The notes below the pieces were generated by a model. The model searched no databases. It was not told the DNA's origin and saw only the letters and a list, made by a program, of their open reading frames with translations. 64,000 nt of DNA from Ehretia macrophylla. Lineage: Eukaryota > Streptophyta > Magnoliopsida > Boraginales > Ehretiaceae. The stretch is taken from the NCBI GenBank assembly GCA_037974665.1, contig CM075781.1:39370235-39434234 (forward strand), read 5' to 3'. The translations under genes and the position numbers were made by a program. Positions 11,926 to 25,200 of this stretch are shown piece by piece. Positions within the stretch are counted from its first letter, which is position 1. Each line of letters opens with the position of its first letter.

Positions 11926-12700
11926 AGGGAAGAGGTCCAAAAGTTGCTGGAAGTAGGCCATATCAGGGTTGTACAGTACCCAGAGTGGTTGGCCAACGTG
12001 GTCTTGGTGGCTAAGGGCCCTAAAAAGTGGTGTTCGTGCGTTGATTATAAAGAACTCAATGAGGCGTGCCCTAAGGATTGTTATCATTTGCTTCAGATAG
12101 ACCAGCTGGTAGATGCTACCTTTGGATGTGAGTTACTTACATTCATGGATGCATTTAAGGGATATAATCAAATCATGATGGCCCCAGAAGATGAGAAAAA
12201 ATAGCCTTTACTACGGACATAAGAACCTACCATTACAGAGTGATACCTTTTGGGCTGAAAAATGCCGGGGCTACGTATCAGCGCATGGTGAATAAGGTGT
12301 TTGACAAACAAATTGGGAAGAACATGGAGGTGTACGTTGATGATATGCTAACTAAAAGCAAGCATACTCACACCCATATGGCAGACCTGGCGGAAACCTT
12401 TGCGGCTCTGGAGCAGTACGGGATTAAGCTCAACCCAGAAAAAATGTGTCTTTGGGGTCTAAGCAGGCAAGTTCTTGGACTTCATGGTTATCAGTCGAGG
12501 CATAGAGGTAAATCCAGACAAGGTTCAGGCCATACTGAATTTGTACCCCCCGAGGAGTGTCAAGGATGTGCAGAAGTTGGCCGAAAAAATAGTAGCCCTG
12601 AGCAGATTCATGTCCAGATCAGTGGACAAATATGCTCCTTTTTTCAGGGTGTTGAGGAATCCAAAAAACTTCCAATAGTCTGATCAGTGTCAAGAAGCCT
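11926..12700 (+). pseudogene. reverse transcriptase of the Tat-like element
   Basis: Recognisable Ty3/gypsy RT blocks are WLANVVLVAKGPKKWCSCVD, YKELNEACPKD, TFMDAFKGYNQIMMAPEDE, IPFGLKNAGATYQRMVNKVF and the YVDDM active-site motif near 12330-12350, followed by the thumb/connection text to about 12690. Fossil with several interruptions. Confidence 0.9.
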
Positions 12701-13620
12701 TTGAGGAAGTAAAAAGGTACTTGGCGTCACCTCTACTCTTGTTGAGGCCAGAAAAGGGAAAAATCCTAACATTGTACCTCGCTAGTTCAAGCAAGGCGGT
12801 GGCTGCAGCTTTGGTAAGAGAGAAGGATTGGCTCTAGAAACCAGTCTATTACGTGGCAAGGTCCTGCGGGGACCGAAGCTCAGGTACTCGGCCCTGGAGA
12901 GGATGATGTTGGCTCTCTTAACTACAGCACGAAAACTTAGACATTACTTTGATGCCCACACAATCTAAGTTTTGACGAATATGCCCCTCAGGCAAGTACT
13001 GATGAAGCCAGAAGTTTCTGGGCACTTGCTGAAATGGGCCGTAGAGCTCATTCAGTACGACATCATCTATCAGCCCCGAACAGCCATTAAGGCACAGGCC
13101 CTAGCTGATTTTGTGGTAGAATGTATGGGGGACCAGATTGACGAATATGATACTCCCTGGAAGGTATAGGTTGATAGAGCTTCAAGGAAGCAATGGAGCG
13201 GGGCTGGGGTTCTGATCGTCAACCCCGATGGAACAGAAAGCCAGTACTTACTCAAGTTTCTATTTCCGGCTTCCAACAATGAGGCTGAATACGAGGCATT
13301 GATAGCAGGCTTAAAAACGGTTATCTCACTCAGAGCAAGGAAGGTAGATATGATTACGGACTCACAGTTAGTAGCAAATCAAGTGCTGGGTGAGTATAAG
13401 GCAAAAGACTCGACCATGTTGGCCTACCTTAGCAAGGTCAAAGAACTAGCCCAATGGCTCAAGCATTTCCATGTCAGCTAGGTATCGTGGTCCGAAAATG
13501 AGAGGGCAGACTCGCTTGCAAGGCTAGTTGTGAGTTCCTCAGTGCCCGTGGTTATAAAAGTGAGCGAGGTAGAGGCCCCGTCAATTCAAGCCCTAGCACT
13601 AGAGGTAGCAGCCACAACCA
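12700..13620 (+). pseudogene. tandem RNase H domains of the Tat-like element
   Basis: The first domain (about 12700-13170) ends in GHLLKWAVELIQYDIIYQPR and IKAQALADFVVE, the usual gypsy RNase H C-terminal text. A second RNase H-like domain follows at about 13150-13600 (SGAGVLIVNPDGTE, ASNNEAEYEALIAGL, VDMITDSQLVANQV). A second RNase H behind the first characterises the plant Tat lineage. Fossil, broken. Confidence 0.85.
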
Positions 13621-13699
13621 TGTGTTAAAATTGGATGCAACCCATAAAGGCCTATTTGGAAAAAGATGATCTCCCTTATGATTAGGCAGAGGCACAAAG

Positions 13700-14880
13700 T
13701 ATAGAGCTACAAGCTTCGAAATTTATTATGCTGGGAAGGCAACTATACAAGCGGGCCTACGCTTGGTCTCTGCTGAAATGCGTAACTCAAGAAGAGGGCA
13801 ATCAGGTGCTTAGAGAGGTACACAAAGGGATATGTGGAAATCACTTGAGGGGCAAGGCGCTGGCCCGAAAGACCCTCCGGCAGGGATATTATTGGCCCAC
13901 GAAGCAGAATGATGCATTGGAAATGGTGAAAATATGTGATACGTGCTAGAGGTTTTTCAGGTTACCTCAGCAGCCGGCAATGGAGTTAACCTACATGGTT
14001 AGTCCCCAGCCTTTTGCCCAGTAGGGGGCTGGATATTTTGGGACCTTTGTCTCTGGCCAAGGGTCAAAAGAAGTTTTTGTTCGTGACAGTTGACTACTTC
14101 ACCAAGTGGGTAGAAGCTAAGGTCGTCCCTAGAATCTCCGAAGGAGCAACCTGGAACTCTGTTTAGAAATCAATAGTGTGTCACTTTGGGGTGCCTCGAG
14201 CCCTGATCACAGATCATGGCAGGCAATTTGACTCTAGTTACTTTCGTGGCAAATGCGAGGAGCTAGGGATTAAACTAAAATTTGCTTCTATAGCTCACCC
14301 CAAACTAATGGGCATGTCGAAGTAACTAACCGAGCTGTTTTGCAGGGCATCAAAACCAAGTTGGGGCAGGAAAAAGGACTCTGGGCGGACATGCTTCCAG
14401 AGGTCTTGTAGGCTCACCGGACAACCCCAAGCACCGCAACAACGAAGACCCCGTAATCGCTAATATTTGGCACGGAGGTGGTGCTCTCAGTAGATGTGGG
14501 TATTCCAAATAGTCGGATGCAGCTTTATGAGGAAGAAATAAATGATCAGGGGCTCCGTGAGGATCTCGACCTGATTGAGGAGTTTCGGCAGAAGGCGCAG
14601 ATAAAGATGCTGGAGGGAAAAAGTGTCATGGCCAGATCCTTTGCCAAGAAGGTCCAACTCAAAAATATCTGAAAAGGAGATTGGGTGCTCAGGAAGGCCA
14701 TCTTCAAATCCCAACCTAGACAGGGAAAGTTGGGGCCAAACTGGGAAGGCCTTTATCTAGCGACAAAGGAAATCAGGCCTGGAGTCTTTAGGTTAGAAGA
14801 ATCTAGTGGAAATGAGTTAGCCAATGCATGGAATGTTGAACAACTTAGAAAATATTTCATGTAACACCTCCAGAATAATG
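13700..14880 (+). pseudogene. integrase of the Tat-like element
   Basis: It begins with the zinc-binding domain text GNHLRGKALARKTLRQGYYW and ICDTC (about 13830-13950). The core follows with YFTKWVEAK near 14095-14125 and ends in the FRLEESSGNELANAWNVEQL-like C-terminal segment before 14865. A near-identical second copy starts at the duplication junction near 41380. Fossil, interrupted. Confidence 0.88.
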
Positions 14881-15422
14881 TTAGTGAATAAATAGCATTC
14901 AATAGGAGTCTATGTAATGCTTTTTGAAATAATAAAAGCTCACTTCCCCTCCTAAAGATTTGGTTTTGCTCCTATGTTATGTTTAGAGAGCTCTTCTTGA
15001 AGGGTCTGATACCACGATTCAAAATAGTTTGTGCCCGGAAAGGGCTGCGCCCTATAGATAAAATGACTCATCTCCGCTAATAGGGTTGTCCCTGAAGAGG
15101 AACATAAGATCCAGGGGAAGTACTAAAAGGGAAAAAGGGCCAGAGGTTCAGAGAACCTAGCATACATAAAGCAGAGTCGAAATACGACTAAGATGTACAA
15201 ACAAAAACTCGTAAAAGAAAACGAGAAAGCGAACTTTAAAATGGTTTGCATATTAACAGCCCAAGAAACCCTGGAAATAAAGCTCCATCAAAAACAAAAG
15301 AAAAATGTACAATGAGGGGATCAGGGCCTCTGGGTAAAAGCAACAATTAAAATTTGGTGAAATGTCAAAGCAGGTCTAGAGAGGGCGGGCTTCCTCTAAC
15401 TGTGCTTATGACTTGGGAGGAA

Positions 15423-17156
15423 TCACAGATGAATCTCTGGGTCAGGGAGGGTTTCGCCAAGGAGGTCTAACAAGTCAATCTGAATGCCCTGGCCTTGCAA
15501 GCGGGCCTGTACATCCTCCATGAGGGCGACTTCATCGTCGTATTCAACTTTGTTAATGGCAGGATGGAGCAGCTCCCCTAGCAGAGCCTTAAAAGCATCA
15601 CTCTCTTTATAGGCGGCGATGACAACTTTTCCATGAGAGCTAACAACCTGCACCAGCTGATCATAATTGGCCTGGGCACCAACGGCCCGAGCAGAAGCCT
15701 CTTTTAGCTCATTCTCGAGCTTCTCGCAAGACTGCAGAGCTAGCTCTTGTTCAGCAAGGATGCGACGACAGGTTTCTTGAGCCTCCGACAATTGCGACCT
15801 TAGTGCTACTGTAAAGATATCCCAGAAAGGGATTGATAAAGTCCAGCCTCCTGGATAACAGTGCTTTACTTCTCAATCAGGGTTTCCATTTTGTTGAAAG
15901 TGCCCAGGCCATCATCAAAGGCCTTGGCACAGGCCCTATGGTATTCCTCGAGGTGTCATTTGTAGGCTTCGGCTTTCTTTTTAGCTCGGAGTTCAGCCAA
16001 AGAGGAGTTGATCTCGACCCTATCATAAGCCACCAAGGCCTTATGGAGCATCCCGTGGAAGTGGTTCAGGTCTAACCAACTCTGAAAATACAAGAGCAAA
16101 GCATTAGGAAAAAGCTAAGTAATCCAGTGAGGGGATAGTGGGACAAGTTACCTCGTAAAAGACTTCCTTGACTTCTTGGTCAGCCCTGGCAGTAGTAAGG
16201 CGGCGAACGAAAACACGAGTGGTACCACCCTGCCCGTCATCAATCTCTATCTCGTCGTCAAAGCCAAGGAGGGGGCCAGGTGGGATGAACATGCCACGCT
16301 TGCGTAGGCGTGAAGTGTTGATCTGATAGGTCTCGCCAAGAGGGCAACGTTGCTCCTCCCACAATACGTCAATCTGAGGAGAGGAGAACGAGGCCCTAGG
16401 GCGATAGGAGATGGGGGCGAAGACAGAAAACTCCTACGAGGTGGAGCCGGTGGTGCTTCAGGCAAAAATGGGGAACCAATAGCCCCAGTTTTGATAGGCC
16501 CAGTAGTGGGTGTGCCAGGACAGTCCAGGGGAGGAACCGGGTGCTCCTCAATGGAAACAGGCTTCTCCGGGGCAGGAATGAGAGGCTCCTCGAGGATCTG
16601 TACCTCCGCATCACCTACGGGAGAGGCCGTCATTTGCTTCTTTGGGGCAAGCTGCCCGAAAACCTTAGTCAAACGCCTTCTGGTCACCCTCTCACCCCGG
16701 GCGGAGGTAACAAGCTCCGAGATCTTCATGTTATCTACACAAAAGAGAGCTTAAACGAAGTTAATAAGAACTTCATAAAATAAATAAGAAAGTAAAAGTA
16801 GGTACGATGGATGTAGGCCTACCATCACTCGGGACACAAACCTTGAAGTCAGAAAGAATGGCTTCTATGCCCCTAAGGTAGGTGATGGACCTCTCTTGGG
16901 TGGTACAGGCCTTACGCTAGGCACCAAAAACCAAAAGATCATCAATCCTAGCAGGACCCGAGGGCGTCGTACCTATACGATGGTGGGAAAACTTAGACCT
17001 AGGTCTCTTGGAACTCTTTCTAGTGCCTCTAGTAAGAGGAGGACTTTGAGAAATCGGGATGGCTGGGATGGGTTCGAAACTTCTAGGGGTACGAGGGACA
17101 TCTCTAAGACTGTCATTAGGGCCATCGGAAGAGCCTAACTTAGGGGACCTATCCAT
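15423..17156 (-). pseudogene. antisense ORF region (aORF) of the Tat-like element
   Basis: Several open blocks on the minus strand lie between integrase and the 3' LTR. One starts at 17156 (MDRSPKLGSSDGPND, Ser/Pro/Arg-rich). Others cover 16729-16247 and 16364-16104 (CPLGETYQINTSRL, FDDEIEIDDGQGG). A predicted coiled-coil block lies at 15791-15423 (EAQETCRRILAEQELALQSC). The gaps between blocks have GT and AG edges (a donor after 16810, an acceptor before 16733; a donor near 16152, an acceptor near 16082), suggesting an intron-containing antisense gene. Extra antisense ORFs at this place are known in Tat elements; their function is unknown. The copy is decayed. A second copy lies at 43100-44834. 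Confidence 0.75.
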
Positions 17157-17508
17157 TAGTGGAAGGAAGAGAGTGTACCTAGACAGTGATAAGGCGTAGT
17201 GGTCGAAGATTAGTAGAAGAGTAAAGAAAAGTTAAAGGATGATTGAATGCGAATGGGGCACAAATCGGGAAGGGCTTCCTTTATAAAGGACCCCACGAGG
17301 CCCCACACACGGATGAGTTGACCCACAAAGGATCGTGGGGAATGGTAACATGAATCGCGGGAAATGTGCCTGCAGAATGGCAGCGAAGTTGGAGGGACGT
17401 GTATAGTGGGCGGTTGTAACAGCTAGTAACCGCTGAGGAAAATGAAGAGCCCCAATGTTGTAACAATCCCCAGACCTGTATGCCAGCTCAGAGGAGTGGA
17501 GGAACAGA

Positions 17509-17937
17509 TGATAGGGGTGGGGCTCCAGCCCTAGCAGTAATGGTCAGCCCTGTCCTTTCCTAGCGGAGTCACTGGGCAGGCACGCGAGTAGGGAACCCTT
17601 GAGGATAAAGATAAGATCGAGGAAGCTGGATGAGGAAGGATTCATGGGCGGTATAATCCCCATGGATTGCTGAGCAAATGAGGACTCTTAGGAGTCCTGA
17701 TCTTAGAGGAATCCTTATTCATTTAGGGAATCTCCTTATCACAAGTATAAAATGGGAACAATTCCACAGGGAAATGTATGAAAAATATCCATCTCTCATA
17801 ACTTACAAGCTCCATCTCACATTAACTGACTTGCGCGTCGGAGTGGATACCATGGGCATCCCCCTCGGTTCCTTTGTTTTGTAGGTCCCGATCCGGCTTG
17901 GAGTGCAACTTGGAGCAGTTAAAGTTTTCACCTTAAC

Positions 17938-17938
<1 letters not shown>
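17509..17938 (+). repeat. 3' LTR of the Tat-like element
   Basis: 430 bp, starting TGATAGGGGTGGGGCTCC and ending TTTTCACCTTAACA. It is preceded by the purine-rich stretch GAGGAGTGGAGGAACAGA (polypurine tract candidate) and followed by the duplication GATAT, which runs into a (TA)n tract. Confidence 0.92.

Positions 17939-18000
<62 letters not shown>
17939..18000. repeat. (TA)n microsatellite
   Basis: About 30 TA units directly abut the 3' LTR of the Tat-like element. The right target duplication GATAT is its first five bases, so the element may have inserted at the edge of a TA tract, or the tract expanded later. Confidence 0.95.
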
Positions 18001-18002
<2 letters not shown>

Positions 18003-18464
18003 AATTAAAAGATGAATTAGCCTACACTGAAATAAATATATTTATATAGTTCAAAAATTATGAATTTTAACTTCCATTTAAAATAATTTCTGAATTTGCC
18101 CCTGTATATAAGGCTGCCTGATTATCACAAAATAGTATACTAGTAATGACAGGCAACCTACATATTAGCAAAAAATCCACGAAGCCAAATGATATCACTG
18201 GTAGCTGCTGACAAACTACAAAATTCAGCTTTTGCAAATGGGCATGAGACCATAGTTTGTTCATGGATTGCCAAGATCTAGCCGAAGATCCAGGAATATA
18301 ATGTAACCTATGGTAGATTATCGCATCCTACGGTACGTAGACTTCCCAGTCAATATCGTAGTAGGTGCATAGAGTGAATGCATTATTGGTCATTCCATTT
18401 CCAATCACTAACTATGAATCCCAATTTTCATTCATTTGTGTTGGATTAACCCAAGTGATCCTAC
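18001..18464. other. pre-insertion flank between Tat and hAT elements
   Basis: No gene seen. Its last eight bases (18457-18464, GATCCTAC) are the left target duplication of the hAT element. The flank originally continued into 52603 onward, as the same eight bases occur at 52595-52602. Confidence 0.6.
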
Positions 18465-18727
18465 CAGTGGCAGAGCCAGGCACCGGGAGTCAGTGTAGGC
18501 ACCTAGTGTCTAGCTCCACCTGTAATAGTGATATAGTCCGTAATAAAATGTTAAGATACTTATCTATACATAAAATAATATTTAACTTATACAAATTATA
18601 ACAAGTATAAAAATGTAAGCACAAAAACATATACAGAGTCTTCAAGACATGACTCTCCTCATATGATAATGTTATAACATATTAATGAGAGAAAAAGAAA
18701 AGACTATAGTAATACGAAAAATACCTT

Positions 18728-21112
18728 TTATAATTGTCCTCGACGACTCGACATAGTTTGAAATCGTTGAATAATCAGCTCATTGTCGACGTCATGAAAT
18801 ATATATCTCTCTATATAAGTGACTAAACAATCATTCAGCCAATCATCTTCCATTCGATTCCGCAACCAATTTTTTACAATTTTCATTACAGAAAATGCTC
18901 TTTCCATAATGGCTGTAGCAACAGGTAAAATCAATGGCAACTTAATAAGTGTATACACCAACTGATAAAAACGATCCTTTCCAGTCTTAACTAGCATTTT
19001 TGCAAGGTTACCAGTCCCTTTTAACTCAGAGAATTTGTCATTGCTTCATATATCAAGAATATATATCTCCAACTGGTTTTCAAGAACTACCAAATCAATG
19101 GGAGAAAAATCATTTGGATAAAACTTAGCAAATTCAATTAATCTTTGCTTGTCAAATGAAATAAATGAGTTGTTCGGATTCAAGCATGCCAAACAAAGAA
19201 GCAACTTAGTATTTGTCTCGGTGAAACGGTCATTAAGTTCTTAAAGTTGTATGTCCACATTAGTATAGAACAAATCAATGCGATAATAGTATGAATCCGT
19301 AATCTTTTCAACTCTATGTTGCGATCGTCCTTTGAACAAAAACATCTATTCCATATTAGGAATGTCAATGTCATGAGTTATGCAAAACAAAAAGACTTCA
19401 TTCAACAAAGATTCCCATCCACTATCTCTCAAATTTTGCAAAAGTTCCTTTGTGAGCTTAACTAATCCCATGGCATTAATGATATCTTGATCTTTCCTTT
19501 GCAATGCTTGTGATAATTCATTACTGATTCCCAGCACAGTTTTCATCAAATGCAAAATAAACACGAAATCAAATGTTTGTAATGTGTCTAAGAGAAGATT
19601 AGCTTTACCTTTTTACTCTGCGCTCAATCCATCTTCCTTGATAATCTCAAGTTCATCAATCACTGAGGAATACAAGAGACTCAAACTTATTAAACTGCGA
19701 TAATGTGAACCCCAACGAGTATTACCACCTCGTTTGAGACCAATTTCTTGATTCATGCCGCGTCCGCTACGAATTTCTTCCTTTTTTAACGCTTCTTTAA
19801 CTCTATCAACTTGATTTTCACGAAGCATGTCATGTCTCTTGCATGAACCTCCAACAACATTTAGTAAAGTAGCAACTAATTCGAAAAAGGTAGCAACTTG
19901 AACATGATTTTTTGCTACAAAAACAAGTGTGAGTTGCAATTGATGAGAAAAACAATGGATATAAAAAGTAGATGAATTTTCTTTCAAAATCAAACTTTTA
20001 AGACCATTAAATTCACCTTTCATATTACTAGCACTATCATAACCTTGTCCACGGATTCTTGATACACTTAATCCATGTCTGTTAAATAATGACTCAATTC
20101 CTCTTTTTAAGGATAAAACAGTAGTATCACTGACATGCATTATACCAAGAAAATGCTTAACAATACTTCCTTTGTGGTTCACATAACGCAAAGAAATTAC
20201 CATTTCTTCTTTGTTTGATATATCACGCGACTCATCAACCATAATAGCAAAATATTCATTTCCAAGATCCTTTATAATTGCGTTAGTAGTTTCAAATGCA
20301 GCAGCTTTGACAATGTCTTTTTGAATCTCCGGAGCAGTTAACCGATTGTTAGCAGGAGCATTTTGCAACACACAATTCTTGACGGTTTCATTATGATCGG
20401 CAAAAAACTTGAGAAGTTCAAGAAAATTACCTTGATTAGTAGAATTGTTTGATTCATCATTACCACATAAAGATAATCCTTGTTTCAAAAGAAATCGAAT
20501 GCAATCAATTGAAGCAGTTAATCGAATTCGATATATTTCACGAATTTGATCAGATTGCTTAAAGATAGCAGTTTCGATGTGTTGGCTTTGCTTTATCAAG
20601 TCTTGACACCTCTTGTATGCTATGTTATGCGCACTATTTGGACCTCCAACATGAGTGTTAAATCTACTTTTATGACTCCAATTCATAAACCCATCTGTAA
20701 TAAATGTGTCTTCACCTGACTGCTTTCCAATATCAAGACTAAAAAGATAACAATGCAAACAATATGCAGCATCTTTTTCTATGCTATACTCTAACCAACT
20801 GCCAAATTCATTAAACCAAGATGGACAAAATCTTCTAAACTTATCCCCTACTTTTCTTTTGTGAAAATCATGATTACGGGGTTGGCAAGGCCTTGTTTGT
20901 AAATAGTATCTCCGCACTTTATCTCACTCATTCTGATTGTAAGACGTAATTTTCTGGTATAATCTAGGATCTGTTAATAAATCTTCTAAATTGATCTCAA
21001 TTCGAGGTTGCTTTGAGCAATGTAGCCCATCATCTTTACTATTCACGTCCTTAGATTTCGAAGAAATTTGTACCTCAAAAATTGGATTTTTCTTTAGAAA
21101 CTTGTCCATCAA
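18728..21112 (-). pseudogene. hAT transposase (TTF-type zinc finger / DUF4371 / hAT dimerisation), decayed
   Basis: The N-terminal block 21112-20924 starts MMDKFLKKNPIF and ends at TGA 20921-20923. The longest block (20917-19613, 434 residues) has a TTF-type zinc-finger region (FCPSWFNEFGSWLEYSIEKD, CLHCYLF near its start) and the DUF4371/RNase H-like core (FAIMVDESRDISNKEEMVIS, HCFSHQLQLTLVF). Further blocks are 19564-19346, 19374-19180 and 18997-18728. The last is the hAT C-terminal dimerisation domain (LPVATAIMERAFSVMKIVKN). The layout equals ZMYM1-like plant hAT transposases of about 750-800 residues. At least four stops interrupt it. In the second copy the stop at 20921-20923 is replaced by a sense codon, so that change is specific to this copy. 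A cut-and-paste enzyme by family; inactive here. Confidence 0.85.
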
Positions 21113-21560
21113 TATGTAGAAATTATTTTTCCTAAAAACAACCTATACATAAGAACAATAATTGTATCATTAAAAAATAAGCATCTTTCAAAACCTCATG
21201 TCATTTTCTTAGCTGACAGGAATTATGTGAAAGTAAGCTTATAATTATAGTTCTATTATTTTCTAACTTCTTTGAGTTATTATTCTTTGCTAAACGTTTT
21301 TATTTGGTTGACTAAATTGACACCTGTACTATTCCTTAGTGTAATTTATATTCATTTGTGGTATTCTTATTTGTGGTAAAATCATCAACATTAACATTTT
21401 TGACAAAAAGAAAAAGTCACCATTAGCATTAGGATTTTAAATTAAATAAATCATAATCAAATTCTTTTCCGAATAACTCATCTTCTGCCAAAAATAAACT
21501 ATGGAAAATAAAATCAGTGGAACCATTAAAGCATTTGGGGTTTGGACGTTTGGTGCTGCT

Positions 21561-22162
21561 TGTAAGAATATAACCAATTTCCCAGAAACGTCTTAACAAC
21601 AATCAAGTAGAAAGACAACACTACTCTTTATAACACTCCAATATAACACTTACAACATAATTGTCCCACCATCCCCTCTCAAGATTAGAGCTTCAATCGC
21701 TTTTGGACTTACAAGAAGAATACAAGAAAGAAAGACTAACTTAGGATTGTGTTTGGAGTTGTGTTGTGGATGAATATGATGAACTAATGCATGCCTATTT
21801 ATAGAATTTAACTAGCCCGCCATATAAGACTTTCCTATCAAACATTTCAATCTTGGTTGGCTTTACCAACCATGTTCGAAGTATTAACCACCCATATTTA
21901 TCACATGGGTAGCTACAATTGACCACATGGGTGGCTAGCATCCAAGTTAGCTTCTAGGAAGTTTCCTTTGGTCAAATGGGCTAACTTTAGCATTGCATCA
22001 TCCTGACGTCATCTTAGGTAATTCCAAATTCCCGAACTTCTTTCTTGTAGCCATTGCGATCTCTTTTGATCTCATCGAAGTTTAAGTCAGAATCATTAAT
22101 TTATGCTACCATATAATTAACGATACTTATTATGAAGAGGTGGATATTGACATATATCAACA
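21561..22162 (-). repeat. copia LTR, first copy
   Basis: 602 bp, starting TGTAAGAATATAACC and ending GACATATATCAACA on the plus strand. The next bases (ACCCTCCCTCA on the plus strand, purine-rich on the minus strand) are the polypurine tract, so this is the 3' LTR of a minus-strand element. Confidence 0.92.
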
Positions 22163-22232
22163 CCCTCCCTCAATGTTCACCTCATATTGACTAAGGTATT
22201 GGGCCAACACCCAATGTTTGAAGATGCTTGCT

Positions 22233-25200
22233 CTATTGGACGCTCCCTAACGCTTTAGTGAAGATATATGCACAATTATCTTCTGTAGGGCAGTACTCCA
22301 TGTAGATTTCACCTTCCTCGATCAGTTCCCTCACATAGTGATACTGAATCTCTATGTGTTTTTGTCTAGCATGAAATACCAGATTCGTTGACATGGCTAT
22401 ACAACTCTGATTGTCACATTTCAACATTATTGCTTCCTCTATTGGAATGCCAATATCAGTCATGATGCGTCGTAGCCAAATAGCTTCACAGGATGCTACA
22501 TAAGCAGCCTTGTATTCTGTCTCCGTTGATGAAAGTGCAACGGTGGGTTGCATGAGATGACTCCACCACCGAATGTGAATACGTAACCTGTAACAGATTT
22601 TCTTGAGTCAATATCACCAGCCCAGTCTGAGTCACAGTATCCAGATAAAGTATCTCCAGACTTGTATGATATCCCATACTCCAACGTGCCTTTGAGATAT
22701 TTGAGGATCCGTATCCCTGCTTGCCAGTGACATTTTTTCGGTTTATTTGAAAACCGACTGAGAACTCCCATAGCATAACTAATATCAGGTCTTGTATTAC
22801 AAAGGAAGATTAAACTTCCCACCAATCTTCTGTAGAGCTTGTTATCAACTTGTTTTGAAGGATCGTCAATTGATAACTTTGTATTTACTTCCATCGGGGT
22901 GACAACTAGTTTGCACTCGGACATACCAAATGCAGTCAGAAGCTCACGAACATATCGTTGCTGTGAGATGAAGATAGTATGAGATTTTTGCCATACCTCG
23001 ATTCCCAAGCAATAATGAAGAAGACCAAGATTTGTCATTTCAAATTATTGGCTCAACCATTCTTGCGTCTTCCGAATATTATCTTCATGGTCATTAGTGA
23101 TTACAAGATCATCCAAATATAGGACTACAATTACCTTCTTTCCTTGTTCACTTAGAACATACAATTTGGCCTCTGATTTGCTTCTACAAAAACCATGCTG
23201 CAAGAAGAAAGAGTCTATATGTTTGTACCAAGCTCGTGGTACTTGCTTTAACCCATATAAAACCTTTTTCAATTTGCAGACTTTTTCTTCTTCACTTGGT
23301 ATTTGCAAGCCAGAGGGTTGTGCAACGTAGACTTCTTCTTCAAGTTGCCCATTAAGAAAAGCTGACTTGACATCCATTTGTTGTACAATCCATTCATAAT
23401 GCGCGGCAGTTGTAACTACTAGCTTGATTGTTGACATTTTTGCTGTTGGAGCATAGGTTTCATATACATCGAAACCCTCGACTTGCGAAAATCCTTGTGC
23501 TACAAGGCGTGCCTTGTATTTTTCAAGACTTCCATCTGCCTTGTACTTCACTTTCCAGATCAATTTGGTGCTGATAATTTTTCTGTTCGGTGGCTTTTCA
23601 ACGATCTCCCAAGTATCATTTTTCATGATACTATCATACTCGGCTTGCATAGCTGCTCTCCAATTTGGATCTGACATGGCTTCCTCCACAGTTACCGGTT
23701 CTTTTACCGTCTTGATGATTTGGGTCATCAAAGCCATGTTTACAAGCTGTTGTCCTGATATGTTCTGTTCCTCTATTCTCTTTTATCGTCTTAGTCCATC
23801 AGGACGTGGATTATCATCAGTAACTCTTGGATTTCTTCCTTCAAAGAGCTGTTGGAACCACTTCGGTTGTGGCTTCCTTGTGGGTACAACAGGTTGGTCT
23901 TCAGTCTCCTCATCATTAGAGACTTTTTCATTGTTCAACGGTCGTTGTTCAGGCACTTGGTGGATTACTTCATCGGTTGATGACGAAATGGCAGGACCGC
24001 TATCCTCCAATGAGTGTGGTCTTTCATTAAGCACCACATCTCGGCTTATGATCACCTTCTTGGCCTTTACATCATAGAGTTTGTATGCTTTAGACTCTTC
24101 ACTATATCCCAAGAAAATGCCCTTCTTGCTCTTGTCATCCAATTTCTTTTTATTTTCATTTGGGACGTGTACAAAACACTCACATCTAAATGTTCTTAAA
24201 TGAGACATAGAAGGTTTCGTACCATAATAAGCCTCATTAGGAGTCTTATCGTTGAGTGCCCTGGTTGAGCACCGATTGAGGATGTATACCGCTGTGTTGA
24301 CTACTTCAGCCCAGAATGTGTCAGATAGGCCAGCACATTTCAACATGCATCGAGCCATTTCTACAATTGTTCAATTTCTTCGTTCCACAACTCCATTTTG
24401 TTGTGGTGTGTATGGAGCAGTCAATTGGCGCTTAATCCCAAGCTTATTGCAGTAGTTAGTGAACTCTGTAGAATAGAATTCCCCTCCACGATCGGTACGA
24501 AGTTTCTTCAATTGAGTTGTGTTCTCATTTGTCATAAGTTTGTGCCACACTTTAAACTTTTCAAGAGCATTAGCCTTGTCCCGAAAGAAGTACACCCACA
24601 TCTTCCTATTATAATCATCGACTAATAGCATAAAGTAGGAAGATCCTTCCAATGCCGTCGTAGTCATTTTTCCGCAGAGGTCAGCATGTACCAACTCTAG
24701 AGGAGCCTTTGTTCGGTTATGACTCTCTTTGAGAAATGACTGTCTATGTTGCTTGCCCAACATACAAGCTTCACATGGTCCTTAAATTTCTTCAATTGAA
24801 GGCAATTCGGCCACCATCTTCTTCTTTTGCATTTCCTTTAACACAGTATAGGAAATGTGTCTAAACCTTTCATGCCAAAGTTGACTTGTTTTGGCATCCA
24901 TAATGGCAGAAAGAGAGTTGATTTCGTAAAGACTATTTTTGCGAATACCTTTACTTACGATATTTTGAATCTTGTCAAGAATCAAAGCTTCCGTCTTCTT
25001 GAACCGCACTTCTAGATCATTATCTGTAATAGCAGCTACAGGTATCAAATTTCTAGTGATCTAGGGTACAAAAAGTACGTTGGATAGCTTCTTGCTTCCT
25101 CTATCTTTAGACACGAGCGTGATGGTTCCAGTACCCTCAATGGGACACCTAGCATTATTCCCGATGACAACATTCATTGGTTCTTGTAGAGGTTTTATGG

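Larger units (their letters stand above)
9136..17938 (+). mobile_element. Tat-like Ty3/gypsy LTR retrotransposon, full length, decayed
   Basis: The 430-bp LTRs at 9136-9565 and 17509-17938 match over their whole length, and the element is flanked by GATAT (9131-9135 and 17939-17943). The plus strand carries gag, protease, reverse transcriptase, RNase H, a second RNase H-like domain and integrase in Ty3/gypsy order. An antisense ORF region lies between integrase and the 3' LTR. The doubled RNase H and the antisense ORF are hallmarks of the plant Tat lineage. The coding part is broken in many places, so the element is a fossil. LTRs differ at very roughly 8-9% of sites by eye, an insertion of the order of 3 million years at commonly used plant rates. 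It lies about 520 bp left of the hAT element. Confidence 0.93.

Noticed and set aside
16350-16754. Plus-strand open frame of 134 codons within the Tat 3' part (also 44001-44432)
   Set aside because: It lies opposite the better-supported antisense blocks and shows no domain. Shadow frame.
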